Assembly: GCA_965224325.1 (NCBI GenBank) | Contig: CBDCYT010000020.1 | Coordinates: forward strand, 186,001-250,000 | Length of the DNA: 64,000 bases | Direction: 5' to 3' | Source of the DNA: CBDCMJ01 sp965224325 | GTDB lineage: Bacteria > Chloroflexota > Dehalococcoidia > Lucifugimonadales > UBA3495 | Part shown: positions 26,048 through 35,673 of the stretch, one piece after another | Numbering within the stretch: position 1 is the first letter of the stretch | How the letters are laid out: each line of letters opens with the position of its first letter | Program-made: the position numbers and the translations under genes | Notes under the pieces: model-generated | What the model was told of the DNA's origin: nothing | Databases searched by the model: none | The model's input: only the letters and a program-made list of their open reading frames with translations

Positions 26048-26407
26048 ATGTCTTTTAAAATGAATCATATACACCTGAAGACCCCGGACCCCCAGAAGAC
26101 GGCACAGTTCTACGTAGACGCCCTGGGGGCCACGATTGTAGGAGAAGCCGGCTCCGGCGGTGTGCGCATGGATTTGCACGGCCTTTCCGTGAACGTGACC
26201 AAGTTTATCGATGGGCAAACTCGGGAGCAGCTTTACGGTATCGAGCACATCGCCATCGACACCGATGACTTGGACAACGTGGTGGCCAGCCTCAAGGCAG
26301 GCGGGGCCCGCATCCTAGAGGAGACCAAGGTAGGCGGCGGCCGGAGGGTGTGCTTTTTTGAAGGGCCGGAAGGTGTGCAGCTTGAGGTCCTGGAAATGGT
26401 GGAGTAG
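26048..26407 (+). CDS. VOC-family (glyoxalase/dioxygenase-fold) protein
   Basis: A single-domain vicinal-oxygen-chelate protein of 119 residues with two beta-alpha-beta-beta-beta modules. Module one starts MNHIHLKTPDPQKTAQFYVDALGA (His at residue 6 as a likely metal ligand) and module two GIEHIAIDTDDLDNVVASLKAGG, ending VQLEVLEMVE with the C-terminal Glu ligand. Members include glyoxalase I, epimerases and resistance proteins; the reaction is not evident. AGCGAGGTGA precedes the ATG. Confidence 0.9.
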   Translation: MSFKMNHIHLKTPDPQKTAQFYVDALGATIVGEAGSGGVRMDLHGLSVNVTKFIDGQTREQLYGIEHIAIDTDDLDNVVASLKAGGARILEETKVGGGRRVCFFEGPEGVQLEVLEMVE

Positions 26408-26553
26408 ATTTAGGCATGCCGGTCCCAGGCAGCCATCCCAGCACGGAAGACCTTTCTCTGCGCCGGGCCGTTGGGTTACCCTCGAGGGGTCTATAACGGA
26501 CCCATAACCACGAGGCTCTCCGCGGTCCAATGCGGAATCTGAAGAGGTGAGAT

Positions 26554-27207
26554 ATGCTTTACGAGTCACGGGTTTATACGGCTGTACCAGGCAAGCTTGC
26601 GGCGCTCAACGACCGGTTCTCCAACCACACCCTCGGATATTTCAACCAGTATGACATTGGTATGATGGGGTTCTGGACTGACGAGATCGGCGCCAGTAAT
26701 CAACTCACTTACATCTTAACTTTTGACGACATGGCGGACCGGGAGAAGAAGTGGTCAGCCTTCGCCTCCGACCAGACCAGGCTTCAGGTCTTTGCCGAGA
26801 CCGAAGCCAATGGGCCTTTGGTGGCGAAAGTTTACAACTCGTTTATGCAAGCCACACCCTACTCGCCTGAGCCCCAATTGTCTTCCAATGTCCAGGAACT
26901 GCGAGTCTATGACGCCATGCCCGGCAAACTGCCCGCTCTCCACGACCGGTTCTCCAATCACACCATGCGGCTATTTGAGAGGCACGGCATCGAAAACGTA
27001 GCCTACTGGACCGAGGTGGTGGGCACCAGCAACCGGCTGGTATATATGCTGGGTTATCCCAGTCTGGGGGACCGGGAAAAGGGCTGGGCGGCGTTCCAGG
27101 CTGACCCGGAATGGAATAAGGCGCGCACCGAGTCTGAAAAGGATGGCTCCCTGGTGCGGGTCAGCCGGCATTCCATCATGCGGCTCACTTCCTACTCACC
27201 GCGGTAG
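26554..27207 (+). CDS. NIPSNAP-family protein with two tandem domains
   Basis: 217 residues made of two homologous ~100-residue NIPSNAP (ferredoxin-like, dimeric alpha/beta-barrel type) domains. Copy one runs ESRVYTAVPGKLAALNDRFS ... MMGFWTDEIGASNQLTYILTF, copy two ELRVYDAMPGKLPALHDRFS ... VAYWTEVVGTSNRLVYMLGY. The repeat shows an internal duplication or fusion of a normally dimeric domain. The biochemical role of bacterial NIPSNAP proteins is poorly defined. AAGAGGTGAG precedes the ATG. Confidence 0.92.
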   Translation: MLYESRVYTAVPGKLAALNDRFSNHTLGYFNQYDIGMMGFWTDEIGASNQLTYILTFDDMADREKKWSAFASDQTRLQVFAETEANGPLVAKVYNSFMQATPYSPEPQLSSNVQELRVYDAMPGKLPALHDRFSNHTMRLFERHGIENVAYWTEVVGTSNRLVYMLGYPSLGDREKGWAAFQADPEWNKARTESEKDGSLVRVSRHSIMRLTSYSPR

Positions 27208-27284
27208 CGGCCGCCCGCCGCCGGGCAAGACCAACTGCCACCGGAGGTCTCAGGCGGTACGCCAGTTGGTGAACGCAAGCGACA

Positions 27285-27330
27285 GATAGGGTTGAGTTGC
27301 CAGAGGCAGTTCAACCCTATCCTCTATTTC
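27285..27330 (+). terminator. Hairpin downstream of NIPSNAP gene
   Basis: Stem GATAGGGTTGA (27285-27295) with TCAACCCTATC (27311-27321), 11 bp, followed by CTCTATTTC. A second, shorter inverted repeat (ACCAACTG / CAGTTGGT) precedes it at about 27229-27270. The U-tract is weak, but position and stem strength suit a terminator. Confidence 0.65.
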
Positions 27331-27455
27331 AGAGCCGCCAAAAAGCCGGGGTGACCCGAAGGCCCAGGGCTCTAGCTCGATGAAGAAACGCCGCCGGCAG
27401 GGCATACCACAGGTCAACCTACCCATCTTGGAATTTCAACCCGGGGCGAAACGTC

Positions 27456-28622
27456 ATGGATGTTCTTCAACTGCGGAAGCAAATTCCGGCATGTCAGACG
27501 GTGACTTACCTCAACACCGGTTGGTCGGGGCCTTCACCCCTGCCGGTGGTAAAGGTAATAAAGGACTGGCTGGATTACGAGATGGTCGAGGGGCCAACCA
27601 GCCCGGACGTGTATCTGGAGGGCCAGAAAATCATAGGCAAGACCCGTGAGGCAGTGGCTGGCCTGGTGAACGCTGCGCCGGAAGAGATCTGCGTTACTAG
27701 AAACACTACTGAGGGCCTTAATATCGTCATCAACGGTCTGCGTTGGAATCAAGGCGACGAGATAATCACTTGCGACCTGGAGCATAGCTCAGTTTTAATA
27801 CCCAGCTACTTCCAGCAATACCGCCACGGGGTGGTGGTGCGCGTGGTGAGCATGGCGCCCGATGAAGGCCGGGAGACCATTTTGGAGAAGATCGAGTCCG
27901 CCATTTCAGACCGGACCAGAATGGTGTTCTTGAGTCACGTTGAGTATTCCAGTGGCTTGCGAATGCCGGTGAAGGAGATACGGCAGTTAACCGGGAGCCG
28001 CGGCGTATTGCTGCTGCTGGATGGGGCTCAGTCGGCGGGCCAAGTGCCCCTGGATATGGTCGATTTAGGCTGCGACTTTTACTCGATGCCGAGCCATAAG
28101 TGGCTATTGGGTCCCGAGGGAGTGGGCGCCCTGTACGTCCGCCGCGAGCTTATCCCTCAGCTGGAGCCCACCTACGTCGCGTCCAGGTCTGCCGTTCCGC
28201 GTAGCGACCCGTATGGATTCGAGCCCAAGCAGGATTCCATAGACAAGTTTTTGCTCACGTCCACCAGTGTGCCATTGCAGGCTGGGTTGCTGGAGGCTAT
28301 CGAGTTCATGCGGGCAGTGGGGATAGAAGAGGTCCAGGCCCGCAACCTCGATCTAGCCGGAACCATGAAGGAGGCTCTGTCGCAGACGCCGGGAGTGAAG
28401 GTTTTGTCACCCTTCCAGCGGGAAATATCCTGCGGCATAGTGTCCATCGCCCTCGATGGAATAAGTCCCCAAGACGCCGTGGCCCAACTATGGGAAAATC
28501 ACCGGATCGTATGCCGGCAGGTGGATTTCCCTCCCAGTATCCGGCTATCTCTGCACTTCTTCAATACCGAGGAAGAGGTCGCCCAACTGGTGGACGCGGT
28601 CAAAGAGCTTACCCGGCGCTGA
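27456..28622 (+). CDS. Class V aminotransferase (cysteine desulfurase-like)
   Basis: A 388-residue PLP enzyme of the class V fold. Landmarks: YLNTGWSGPSPLPVVKVIKD at the N-terminus, CVTRNTTEGLNIVINGL near residue 88, EIITCDLEHSSVLIPSYFQQ, the cofactor-binding LLLLDGAQSAGQVPLDM, and DFYSMPSHKWLLGPEGVGAL containing the Schiff-base Lys. The active-site Cys loop that defines cysteine desulfurases is not evident, so this is better called a class V aminotransferase/lyase of unknown substrate. No isc/suf genes are adjacent. Confidence 0.92.
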   Translation: MDVLQLRKQIPACQTVTYLNTGWSGPSPLPVVKVIKDWLDYEMVEGPTSPDVYLEGQKIIGKTREAVAGLVNAAPEEICVTRNTTEGLNIVINGLRWNQGDEIITCDLEHSSVLIPSYFQQYRHGVVVRVVSMAPDEGRETILEKIESAISDRTRMVFLSHVEYSSGLRMPVKEIRQLTGSRGVLLLLDGAQSAGQVPLDMVDLGCDFYSMPSHKWLLGPEGVGALYVRRELIPQLEPTYVASRSAVPRSDPYGFEPKQDSIDKFLLTSTSVPLQAGLLEAIEFMRAVGIEEVQARNLDLAGTMKEALSQTPGVKVLSPFQREISCGIVSIALDGISPQDAVAQLWENHRIVCRQVDFPPSIRLSLHFFNTEEEVAQLVDAVKELTRR

Positions 28623-28680
28623 TCATTGAGTTAGTTTCTTGCCGCCTGTTCCGGGCACGGGCACGGAAGCCGGCTCATGC

Positions 28681-29580
28681 CTACGCGGGAACGTTGGGTT
28701 TGACCTCGGACATAAACCGCTCCATGGACCTGAATATGTCATCGTAGGTCTCACCGGCGATTTCCATAACCGCGTGGTCTGCGCCCGCTTCGGCGTATTG
28801 CTGAAGGTCGGAGATGATCTCCTCGGCGGCGCCGTGCAAGGGCGGGCGTGGGTCGCCATTGGCCACGGCGGAAAAATCCAGGGTGGCGCGAAACGATATG
28901 CCTGGCGGCGTTTCCCGTCCCACAGAATCCGAATATCGCCTCATGTAAGCGGCGTTAGTGGCCAGCTCTTCAGGACTCAGTTGGACTGGGTGCCAATAGT
29001 CACCGAACTTCACGGCTCGTCGAATCCCCCGTCTAGTCCGGCCGCCAATCCAAACCGGCGGGTGAGGCTTCTGGGCTGGCATGGGTGAGGCGGTGACCTC
29101 GGAGATATTGAAGTGCTCGCCCTGGAAAGTGGGCGTGGGATTAGTCCATAGCTCTTTCAGCAGCCCCAAATACTCGTCGCTCAACGACCCGCGGTTGGCA
29201 AACGGAGCGTTGAGGGCCTCGAACTCCCCTTGCATCCAACCGACGGCTGCGCCGAAGATGACTCGGCCTTGGGACAACACGTCGGCGGTGGCGATCGTTT
29301 TCGCCAGGATAACCGGGTTCCTGTAGGGCAGAATTATCACGCTGGTGCCGATGCTCACCTTCCGGGTCACGGCGCCCAAATGGGTCAAGAACGTCAAAGG
29401 TTCCAGCATGTCGTGGCGATAGACGATCTCCGTGCGGCCGGGGATGTGGTGAGGCACGATCACGTGGTCGGTGACCCAAACCGAGTCAAAGCCCATTTCC
29501 TCAGCCTTGATCGCCATGTCAGTTAAACCCTGGGTGTCGATGGGCCTGCCGTAATGTGGTATGCAAACTCCATATTTCAT
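28681..29580 (-). CDS. LLM-class (F420-dependent) oxidoreductase
   Basis: A 299-residue luciferase-fold oxidoreductase: MKYGVCIPHYGRPIDTQGLT, AEEMGFDSVWVTDHVIVPH, the central THLGAVTRKVSIGTSVIILPYRNPVILAKTIATADVLSQGRVIFG and HPPVWIGGRTRRGIRRAVKFG. This arrangement is typical of the TIGR03619-type F420-dependent subfamily. It is a paralogue, not a close copy, of the LLM protein at the window start. It faces the class V aminotransferase gene convergently, with only about 60 bases between. Confidence 0.93.
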   Translation of the reverse strand: MKYGVCIPHYGRPIDTQGLTDMAIKAEEMGFDSVWVTDHVIVPHHIPGRTEIVYRHDMLEPLTFLTHLGAVTRKVSIGTSVIILPYRNPVILAKTIATADVLSQGRVIFGAAVGWMQGEFEALNAPFANRGSLSDEYLGLLKELWTNPTPTFQGEHFNISEVTASPMPAQKPHPPVWIGGRTRRGIRRAVKFGDYWHPVQLSPEELATNAAYMRRYSDSVGRETPPGISFRATLDFSAVANGDPRPPLHGAAEEIISDLQQYAEAGADHAVMEIAGETYDDIFRSMERFMSEVKPNVPA

Positions 29581-30300
29581 TGGAAGGGGCGTCTCCTTTC
29601 GGTTGCTTGGGAATAGTAGGGCGCGAGGCGTTGCGTCATCGGAACAGCGGGATGCCTGAACCTCCGGGCGACCGGCATAATTTAGCGGCTTCGGCTAGTA
29701 TCTTGGACGGAATCTTGGACTAGTGTTCTTGGGCTTACTCGCGGGTTCCTCGTGTTCGTCCATGTCTTCCGCCAGCCAGCTCCATTTCTCCAGGCTCGAA
29801 GAGCGTGCAGCGATAATACGGGACGCCGGTATGCCCTTGCTCTGTCGAGGTTTCTATGACTTACATTCCGGCCTTGATTACATTTGGTTTATGAACTTCC
29901 CAAAGCTATTCCACGCTGTCTCCCGCTCTACTTCCTGGATGCCTACTTCATAGGTCTGTGGCGATACTGTACCATAGGCCGTACTCCCCCAAGCAAAAGG
30001 GACCCTCCAATCAGACGCGAGCCCATACCAGCGCAACGGGTAGGCCACACACCGTTGCATACTTGTTACATAGTTTTCCAGGTTTAGCGTAATCGTTCCC
30101 CGGCCCGCGTCTTGCGGGGGTTGCCCGAAAATCTCATGTAAAAGAGTTGCCATTACATCCAGGACCAACCACTGCCGAAGAGAACCGGCCGTAAAGACTG
30201 CGGTGCTGTGCTAAGACCGGCAGATTTGCGTCCGGGTCGTTAGCGGCAGAGTCCGCAGCGTTGGTTTGGTCTCCGATGACCCGGATGCTGAGGAGGCGCT
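29581..30300. other. Long intergenic region upstream of S9 peptidase gene
   Basis: About 720 bases, noticeably richer in A and T than the genes on either side. The only frame with protein-like composition is 29878-30168 on the minus strand, listed separately. No repeat family from elsewhere in the window occurs here. Codon and base composition suggest decayed or acquired DNA. Confidence 0.4.
29878..30168 (-). CDS. Possible small hypothetical protein
   Basis: A 96-codon frame whose product (MVLDVMATLLHEIFGQPPQD ... LENYVTSMQRCVAYPLRWYG ... VGIQEVERETAWNSFGKFIN) has reasonable composition but no family I recognise. The internal Met at codon 6 could be the start. It may be a fragment of a larger lost gene. 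There is no clear ribosome site. Confidence 0.3.
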   Translation of the reverse strand: MVLDVMATLLHEIFGQPPQDAGRGTITLNLENYVTSMQRCVAYPLRWYGLASDWRVPFAWGSTAYGTVSPQTYEVGIQEVERETAWNSFGKFINQM

Positions 30301-32274
30301 ATGAGTAGGCCCATATCTCCAGACGTGGCGTTTCGGCTGCCCACTTTGGCCGACCCGAGCCTCTCGCCCGATGGCAATTGGGTTGCCTATTCCTATTCTT
30401 GGTTCGAGCAAAATCACGGGCCAGACCACGGGGACAGCCGCTCTCGCATCATGTTGCTGGACCTAGCCGCGGGCCGGACCGAGGAGTTCACCCAGGGAAA
30501 GAGGGATTCGGCTCCCAGGTTCTCGCCAAATGGCAGCCGATTGGGCTTCATCAGGCGCGACGACAATGGATGGAACCAGGTTTGGGTCATAGGGGCCGGC
30601 GGCGGAGAAGCCAGGCGTGTGACCGATATGCCTCTGGGAGTCCGTGATTTCGCCTGGTCGCCGGAGGGAACGCGGTTGGTGGTCTGCGCCGACGTAGCCC
30701 CGGATGGTCCGGCATCGTCGAGGCCCCGAGGCGAGCGGGACGCTGAAGAGCCTCAAGTTAGGGTAGTTCGCCGTATCAGATACAAGTACGATGCACTGGG
30801 CTGGCGCGGCGATGACCATTTCCATCTTTTTATTGTGCCGCTAGACGGGGGAGTCCCCAACCAACTGACCGACGGAGACTGGGACGACGTGGCCCCGGTG
30901 TGGTCTCCAGACGGCGCTAAAATAGCGTTCATCTCCGGGCGCCGCGAGGACCGGGACCTGCGCGCGCTGACCGAAGCTTACGTGATGCCCGCGTCGGGGG
31001 GAGCGGTGGAGAAATGGTCCGAGGGACTGTCCGAGGTGGGGGCCCTGGGATGGTCTCCCGACGGGAAGAGTTTGGCGGCAGCGGCGTCTGACTTGCCTGA
31101 GGGGATGGCAATCTGGCAGTCGTGGCTTTACGTGTTGGAGTCGGAGCAGCCCCCGCGGGTTTTGACCGATGATTCGGTCCGGCCCTCTTTGGCTTTCCCC
31201 GCCTTGAATAGGCCCGCGGAGGTCTATTGGACCGAAGATGGCCGCATCCTCTTTTTGGGGGAGAGCAAGGGGGAGAGTTACTTGTATGAAGTGCCAGCGG
31301 CGGGCGGAGCGTGCCGGCCGTTGTCGGGAGGGGGCTGTCTGAGCACCGGTTTGAGCGTGGCCGGAGGCGCACGGACAGCAACTGTGCTGTCGGTGTTTCC
31401 CGAAACTCCTGGAGAACTTCACTTGCTGCATCTGGGCGCCGGGTCGAGCAAGCAATTGACCCACGTCAACCGCGAATATCTGCGGGAGCATCCTCCCGCT
31501 CGTCTGGAGAAGTTTTTCGTCCGGCGGGAGTCCCAAGAGCTGGAATGCCGGCTATGGCTGCCGCCTGATTTTGATCCGGCCCGGCAGTATCCCTTGGTCT
31601 TGGATGTGCACGGCGGTCCCAACGGAGCGTTTTACGATTCGTTCAATGCTGTGCAGCAGGTCCTGGCCACTTCCGGTTACCTGGTGCTGGCAGTGAATCC
31701 CAGAGGTTCCGCAACTTACGGCAAAGAGTTCATGATGGCGGTGCTGGAAGACTGGGGAGGGGAGGATTACCTGGACTTGATGGCCGCGGTTGAGGAGGTG
31801 GCGGCCAGGCCTTACGTGGACCAACAGCGGCTGGGCGTACATGGCTACAGCTACGGAGGCTTCATGTCCGGTTGGATTGTGGGCCATACCGGCAGGTTCA
31901 AGGCGGCGGTGATGGGAGCTCCATGCACTGATCTGTATAGCATGTACGGGACCTCTGACATCGGGGTCAGTTTCGGCGAATCGCAGTGGGGAGGGACCTT
32001 GATGGACTCGGCCCAAGAGCTAATCAAGCGTTCACCCATCACCTATGCGGCTGACGTGAACACCCCCGTGTTGCTACTGCACGGGGAGTCGGACCTACGG
32101 TGCCCAATCGCCCAGAGCGAAGAGTACTTTCTAGTGTTGCAACGGCTAGGAAAAGATGTGGAGTTCGTACGTTTCCCTGAAAGTAATCACCAGTTCCCCA
32201 GGGCCGGCCATCCTAAAATGCGAGAAGAGTACATGGCCCGCACCCTGGCATGGTTTCAGAGGTGGTTAGGATAA
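30301..32274 (+). CDS. S9-family prolyl oligopeptidase-like peptidase
   Basis: A 657-residue dipeptidyl/acylaminoacyl-peptidase type serine hydrolase. The N-terminal ~400 residues are a WD-like propeller with repeated SPDG/SPNG strands (DPSLSPDGNWVAYS, APRFSPNGSRLGFI, APVWSPDGAKIAFISG, LGWSPDGKSLAAA). The C-terminal alpha/beta-hydrolase domain has DVHGGPNGAFYDSF (oxyanion), nucleophile GYSYGG (Ser517), ESDLRCP (Asp598) and ESNHQF (His630), so the triad is complete. No signal peptide, hence cytoplasmic. GAGGCGCT precedes the ATG. Confidence 0.95.
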   Translation: MSRPISPDVAFRLPTLADPSLSPDGNWVAYSYSWFEQNHGPDHGDSRSRIMLLDLAAGRTEEFTQGKRDSAPRFSPNGSRLGFIRRDDNGWNQVWVIGAGGGEARRVTDMPLGVRDFAWSPEGTRLVVCADVAPDGPASSRPRGERDAEEPQVRVVRRIRYKYDALGWRGDDHFHLFIVPLDGGVPNQLTDGDWDDVAPVWSPDGAKIAFISGRREDRDLRALTEAYVMPASGGAVEKWSEGLSEVGALGWSPDGKSLAAAASDLPEGMAIWQSWLYVLESEQPPRVLTDDSVRPSLAFPALNRPAEVYWTEDGRILFLGESKGESYLYEVPAAGGACRPLSGGGCLSTGLSVAGGARTATVLSVFPETPGELHLLHLGAGSSKQLTHVNREYLREHPPARLEKFFVRRESQELECRLWLPPDFDPARQYPLVLDVHGGPNGAFYDSFNAVQQVLATSGYLVLAVNPRGSATYGKEFMMAVLEDWGGEDYLDLMAAVEEVAARPYVDQQRLGVHGYSYGGFMSGWIVGHTGRFKAAVMGAPCTDLYSMYGTSDIGVSFGESQWGGTLMDSAQELIKRSPITYAADVNTPVLLLHGESDLRCPIAQSEEYFLVLQRLGKDVEFVRFPESNHQFPRAGHPKMREEYMARTLAWFQRWLG

Positions 32275-32350
32275 TGGGGGTAGGGGAAACAACGCAGGGT
32301 GCTTGTCGCCCGCCCAACGCGTTTCAACCCCAAGTCCGGGCGCCAGTGGG

Positions 32351-33736
32351 CTACCTGCCGTTCTCCTCGGCCTCGTCTTCTTCAAACAAGCTCTCAGGAG
32401 ACACCTCCGGCTGCGGACTGCCGGCTGCGGCGGCTTTGCCCGGAGCGGAGGCCCAGGAGTCGCCCCAGGGGACATCCGGGAGATTGCGAGAGCGGCGGAC
32501 TTCGTTAATGGTGAGAACGCCACGGTCCAGCATGTTAACTTCCCGGTGCACCCGGCTGTTTTCGTCCTCACGGAGAGCTTCGATTGAGCTGGTGTCGAAC
32601 TGGACCACCAGGTTCGGATAACCTAGACGGGGCAGCAGCATCCGAGTGAGCTGCTCTTCCACGAACTGCATTTCAGGCAGAATTGTGTTGCGCCAGAAGA
32701 GTCGCTCAGCGGCGTTGATGTTGGCGAAAGTGGCCCGTTCCAAGTCGGAGAGGAGCGGTTTGGGCACTCCGTAGGCGCGGCTCACCTCTTCCAAACTCCA
32801 GCGTAGCCCCTGAATGAAATCCATGTCTTTGTGGCTGAATCCCAGCGTCTTGATGTCCCGGACGAAGCTGGCGATGGCCGGCCGGTGCGCGTGGGCGACG
32901 CCGCGGTGGCGGGCTTCCCAGCGGTCGTAAAAGTCCTTAATTTCATTGTCTGTCATGCTTTCATCTGTGAGCAGCACGAAGTCGGGCTGCGCTGAGTTGC
33001 GATAGAAGTTGCGGTTAAACCTCACGGCGTCCTTGCCCATATCCACCGCCAAGCGCACCGGCGCTACCGGCGACAGGCCGGCTAATTCTTCCAAGGGGTT
33101 GAAATAACGCATCCACAGCACTTCCTCCGGGGTGTAAGCCACCGGCCCATTGCGCCCCATGTATACGAATCCCCGGATGTACTGCCTGCTGTCCGGTAGA
33201 ATGCGGACCCGATCCGGCCGCAACGGCCAAATTTCCCTACGGCCGGTTTCATCAACCTCCAACGCCCAGAAACTGGAACCCCAGAGGTTCAGGTAAATCT
33301 CGGTAGCACGCCAAAGGTCTCCTCGGGTGTACCAGGGGTTGACCCGGTCCAGGAGCTGTTGTACCGGATGGATGGGGCCCACGGGCAGAAGGTGTCTCGC
33401 GGCATCGCGGTTATAGACCCCAAGGTTGGGGCGGCTGAGGGCTTCGGCCCGAAGCTTTATGGCCGAGTATACGGAGACCGACGAAGCGTAGTATTCCCCG
33501 TACTCCGGTGCAGCCCAACTCCCGCCAGAAGCGTTCAGCCCCTGAAACCAGTCCATATCCGTTGCGGCGGCCCGGTTGGACCGTTGCTGGACGGGCGCGG
33601 CCGGCCCTCTACGCGGCACTCTTAGCCGGCCCCGCAGGACCTCTTTTAAGCCCATCGCCACCGGACTGTTCAAGGCCTTAAGCAGATGGCGCGCCGGGGA
33701 GGGTAAGCTGCCTAGTGATAAGGGCGTGTCCGGCAT
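32351..33736 (-). CDS. Phage portal protein, HK97 type
   Basis: A 461-residue portal protein, the dodecameric head vertex through which DNA is packaged. Family features: ASSVSVYSAIKLRAEALSRP near residue 80, WALEVDETGRREIWPLRPDRVRIL, EEVLWMRYFNPLEELAGLSP, DMGKDAVRFNRNFYRNSAQP, and GVPKPLLSDLERATFANINAAERLFWRNTI with the conserved late helix. ATG 33736 (MPDTPLSLGSL) has GGAGG five bases upstream; upstream in-frame starts are unsupported. It follows the terminase gene on the same strand. Prohead protease and capsid genes, normally next in order, are about 20 kb away on the other strand. Confidence 0.92.
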   Translation of the reverse strand: MPDTPLSLGSLPSPARHLLKALNSPVAMGLKEVLRGRLRVPRRGPAAPVQQRSNRAAATDMDWFQGLNASGGSWAAPEYGEYYASSVSVYSAIKLRAEALSRPNLGVYNRDAARHLLPVGPIHPVQQLLDRVNPWYTRGDLWRATEIYLNLWGSSFWALEVDETGRREIWPLRPDRVRILPDSRQYIRGFVYMGRNGPVAYTPEEVLWMRYFNPLEELAGLSPVAPVRLAVDMGKDAVRFNRNFYRNSAQPDFVLLTDESMTDNEIKDFYDRWEARHRGVAHAHRPAIASFVRDIKTLGFSHKDMDFIQGLRWSLEEVSRAYGVPKPLLSDLERATFANINAAERLFWRNTILPEMQFVEEQLTRMLLPRLGYPNLVVQFDTSSIEALREDENSRVHREVNMLDRGVLTINEVRRSRNLPDVPWGDSWASAPGKAAAAGSPQPEVSPESLFEEDEAEENGR

Positions 33737-33871
33737 GTTCGCCTCCATTCGATAATACATGGGTGGATAATATCTGGGGTTCCTGGGCTTGATTCGGAGA
33801 GCCTTCCCCGCTTTGACCTCGCTTTGACGTCCGGGTGATGCTTGCGTGGGAAGACAAGTATTTCGGGATGC

Positions 33872-35218
33872 TCAGGTCCATAACTTGGTCCTACCCGGAC
33901 CTTCCAGGAAGGCCAACATGAGAGCATCGGCTTTGTCGGGGGATGGAAGCCCCCTGCGACGCATGGACTCCTTGCTTTCGATTAAGATTCTACCGTGGCT
34001 ATCGTAGCTGTAGCGCAGGGCCGCCAACTCTCCCATGAGTTGGCCGTCGGCGGGGATTTTGATCCGGTATGAAGAGAACAGGTCCCGCAGCAACCAATAG
34101 CCCTCGGCTCGCAAGTTGGCGAAGACGGATTCTTGCCGCGCCCGGGTCGACACGTTTATGCCCCGGACCGGATAGCCTTGTTCCTTCAAACGGTCTACGA
34201 CGCCGGCGCCGACGCCGATCTCGTCCACGCATATGCGGGCGGGCTGGAAATCATTAATAGCCCTGACCACCCACCCCGTGAGTTGCATGGTGTCTAGGCC
34301 GCGTAGGACTCTTATTTCCTCCACGCGATTTTCCCGGCGGCGCAATATTACGCTGCGGTCGGAGCCGAACCGGGCCACGTCAACGGCCAACACTACGTCC
34401 GGACATGCAGTGTCCGGTTGGGTCTCGGCCTCAGTGCCGGGCATGGCCGCCGCTTCGATGTCGGACAGGCGTATGAGGGTGTCCTCGGCCTGGTCGGGGA
34501 ATTCCCCCAAGACCCTAGCTCGATAAATGGGGTTTTCTTCCCCCCAGGTTTCTGTCCTTTCCTTCACCCATTGGTCAGACGTTAGCCCGGGGACCACGAT
34601 TTGGCCTGCCTGAACGTTGGGGCTGTCCAGCGCGGAGATGGTGATAGTGTGGTACAGGCGCCGCTCCTGATGGAAGGCCCGGTGGAAGGCGCCGGCGACG
34701 GTAGTGGGGTTGCCGATGAGGAGAAGTCGCGGCTCCGCCGCGGTCATGATGGCTTCTATGGCCTCGAAAATTTCGTCGCTCACGCCCTCGGCTTCGTCGA
34801 CCACTATGAACACGTTGGGGCTGTGGAACCCCTGAAACTCATCGGCGGATTCTGCGGAAAGGCCCATTGCGTAGCGGTCTTCGGCCAGTTCCCATCGAGT
34901 GTCCAGCATTTTCCCGCCCAACAGTTCCCGGGCGGGCCGGTACAAACGCCGGACCTGACGCCACAGGATGTGGCGCACCTGCCGAAAAGTTGGAGCGGTG
35001 CTCAGCACCACTGCCGGGTCGTGGCAATGGAGGAACCAGAGCACGGCCACAGCGGCGGAGAAGCCTTTGCCCAGGCCGTTACCCGATTTTACCGCTACCC
35101 GCCGATGGTCCGGGAGGGAAGCCAACACCTCCTGTTGCTTACTCCACAGCGTTACTTGCAGTACGTCGCGGGCAAATTCTAGAGGCGGGATATAATCCAC
35201 TGGTCCGGCGTTGCTCAT
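33872..35218 (-). CDS. Phage terminase large subunit
   Basis: A 448-residue TerL, the ATPase-nuclease that packages DNA into proheads. ATPase domain: Walker A-like VKSGNGLGKGFSAA near residue 45 and Walker B FIVVDEAEGVSDE near 140, then LLLIGNPTTVAGAFH. RNase H-fold nuclease domain: LAVDVARFGSDRSV near 282, ICVDEIGVGAGVVDRL near 340 and PDKADALMLAFLE near the C-terminus supply the acidic residues. The gene is complete. No small terminase subunit is recognisable beside it; the preceding zinc-ribbon gene is not an obvious TerS. Confidence 0.93.
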   Translation of the reverse strand: MSNAGPVDYIPPLEFARDVLQVTLWSKQQEVLASLPDHRRVAVKSGNGLGKGFSAAVAVLWFLHCHDPAVVLSTAPTFRQVRHILWRQVRRLYRPARELLGGKMLDTRWELAEDRYAMGLSAESADEFQGFHSPNVFIVVDEAEGVSDEIFEAIEAIMTAAEPRLLLIGNPTTVAGAFHRAFHQERRLYHTITISALDSPNVQAGQIVVPGLTSDQWVKERTETWGEENPIYRARVLGEFPDQAEDTLIRLSDIEAAAMPGTEAETQPDTACPDVVLAVDVARFGSDRSVILRRRENRVEEIRVLRGLDTMQLTGWVVRAINDFQPARICVDEIGVGAGVVDRLKEQGYPVRGINVSTRARQESVFANLRAEGYWLLRDLFSSYRIKIPADGQLMGELAALRYSYDSHGRILIESKESMRRRGLPSPDKADALMLAFLEGPGRTKLWT

Positions 35219-35224
35219 GGGCCG

Positions 35225-35428
35225 TCATGTCCTGGCCGGATAACCGGATTGGACCGCGACCGTATTGGAAGCACGGGAGTGAGGAACCTGCTCCTCCGGG
35301 CGTGTTGAAGAAACGGTTGAAGGGCTGAACAAATATCCGCATGCCTTACAGCGGAAAACGTCGTTATCCGAGGCCAATTTCTTGTCCAGCCGGAGCACGT
35401 GTAGGGAAAGACAACGTCGGCAACTCAA
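35225..35428 (-). CDS. Small zinc-ribbon protein upstream of terminase
   Basis: 67 residues with two CxxC pairs, SCRRC (3-6) and RCKACGYLF (about 27-34), a one-zinc ribbon. It starts at TTG 35428, preceded by AGGAGG with nine-base spacing, and stops 6 bases before the terminase start, so it is the first gene of a head-gene operon. The alternative ATG-started frame overlapping it (35139-35342) lacks such a site. Function unknown; small zinc proteins next to terminases may be HNH- or TerS-like accessory factors, but that is conjecture. Confidence 0.6.
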   Translation of the reverse strand: MSCRRCLSLHVLRLDKKLASDNDVFRCKACGYLFSPSTVSSTRPEEQVPHSRASNTVAVQSGYPART

Positions 35429-35458
35429 CCTCGATTACCTCCTAAGTTCGCCTTGGGC

Positions 35459-35512
35459 TGAAATGAAACAGGGACGACCCGCCAACCGGCCGGGTCGTCC
35501 CCGCTCATTTCA
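35459..35512. terminator. Large inverted repeat upstream of the terminase operon
   Basis: Outer arms TGAAATGA / TCATTTCA (35459-35466, 35505-35512) and inner arms GGGACGACCCG / CGGGTCGTCCC (about 35471-35481, 35491-35501) form a long interrupted hairpin. It could act as a bidirectional terminator insulating the phage genes, or as a leader structure of the terminase operon. It has no clear U-tract. Confidence 0.5.
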
Positions 35513-35673
35513 AGCTAGGCTTTGGTAATCGGAGCTGTCAACTGCCCAAGCGTCACTGGCTTGAGCAGCTTGGGCGGCCCATACCTGCTGTGGCCGGGAG
35601 AGGTAGCAAGGGCCGCAATGGGGAAACGTGGTGTCACCGCACGGGCCTGCCGTTGTTCAGCGGCGGTGGGTGA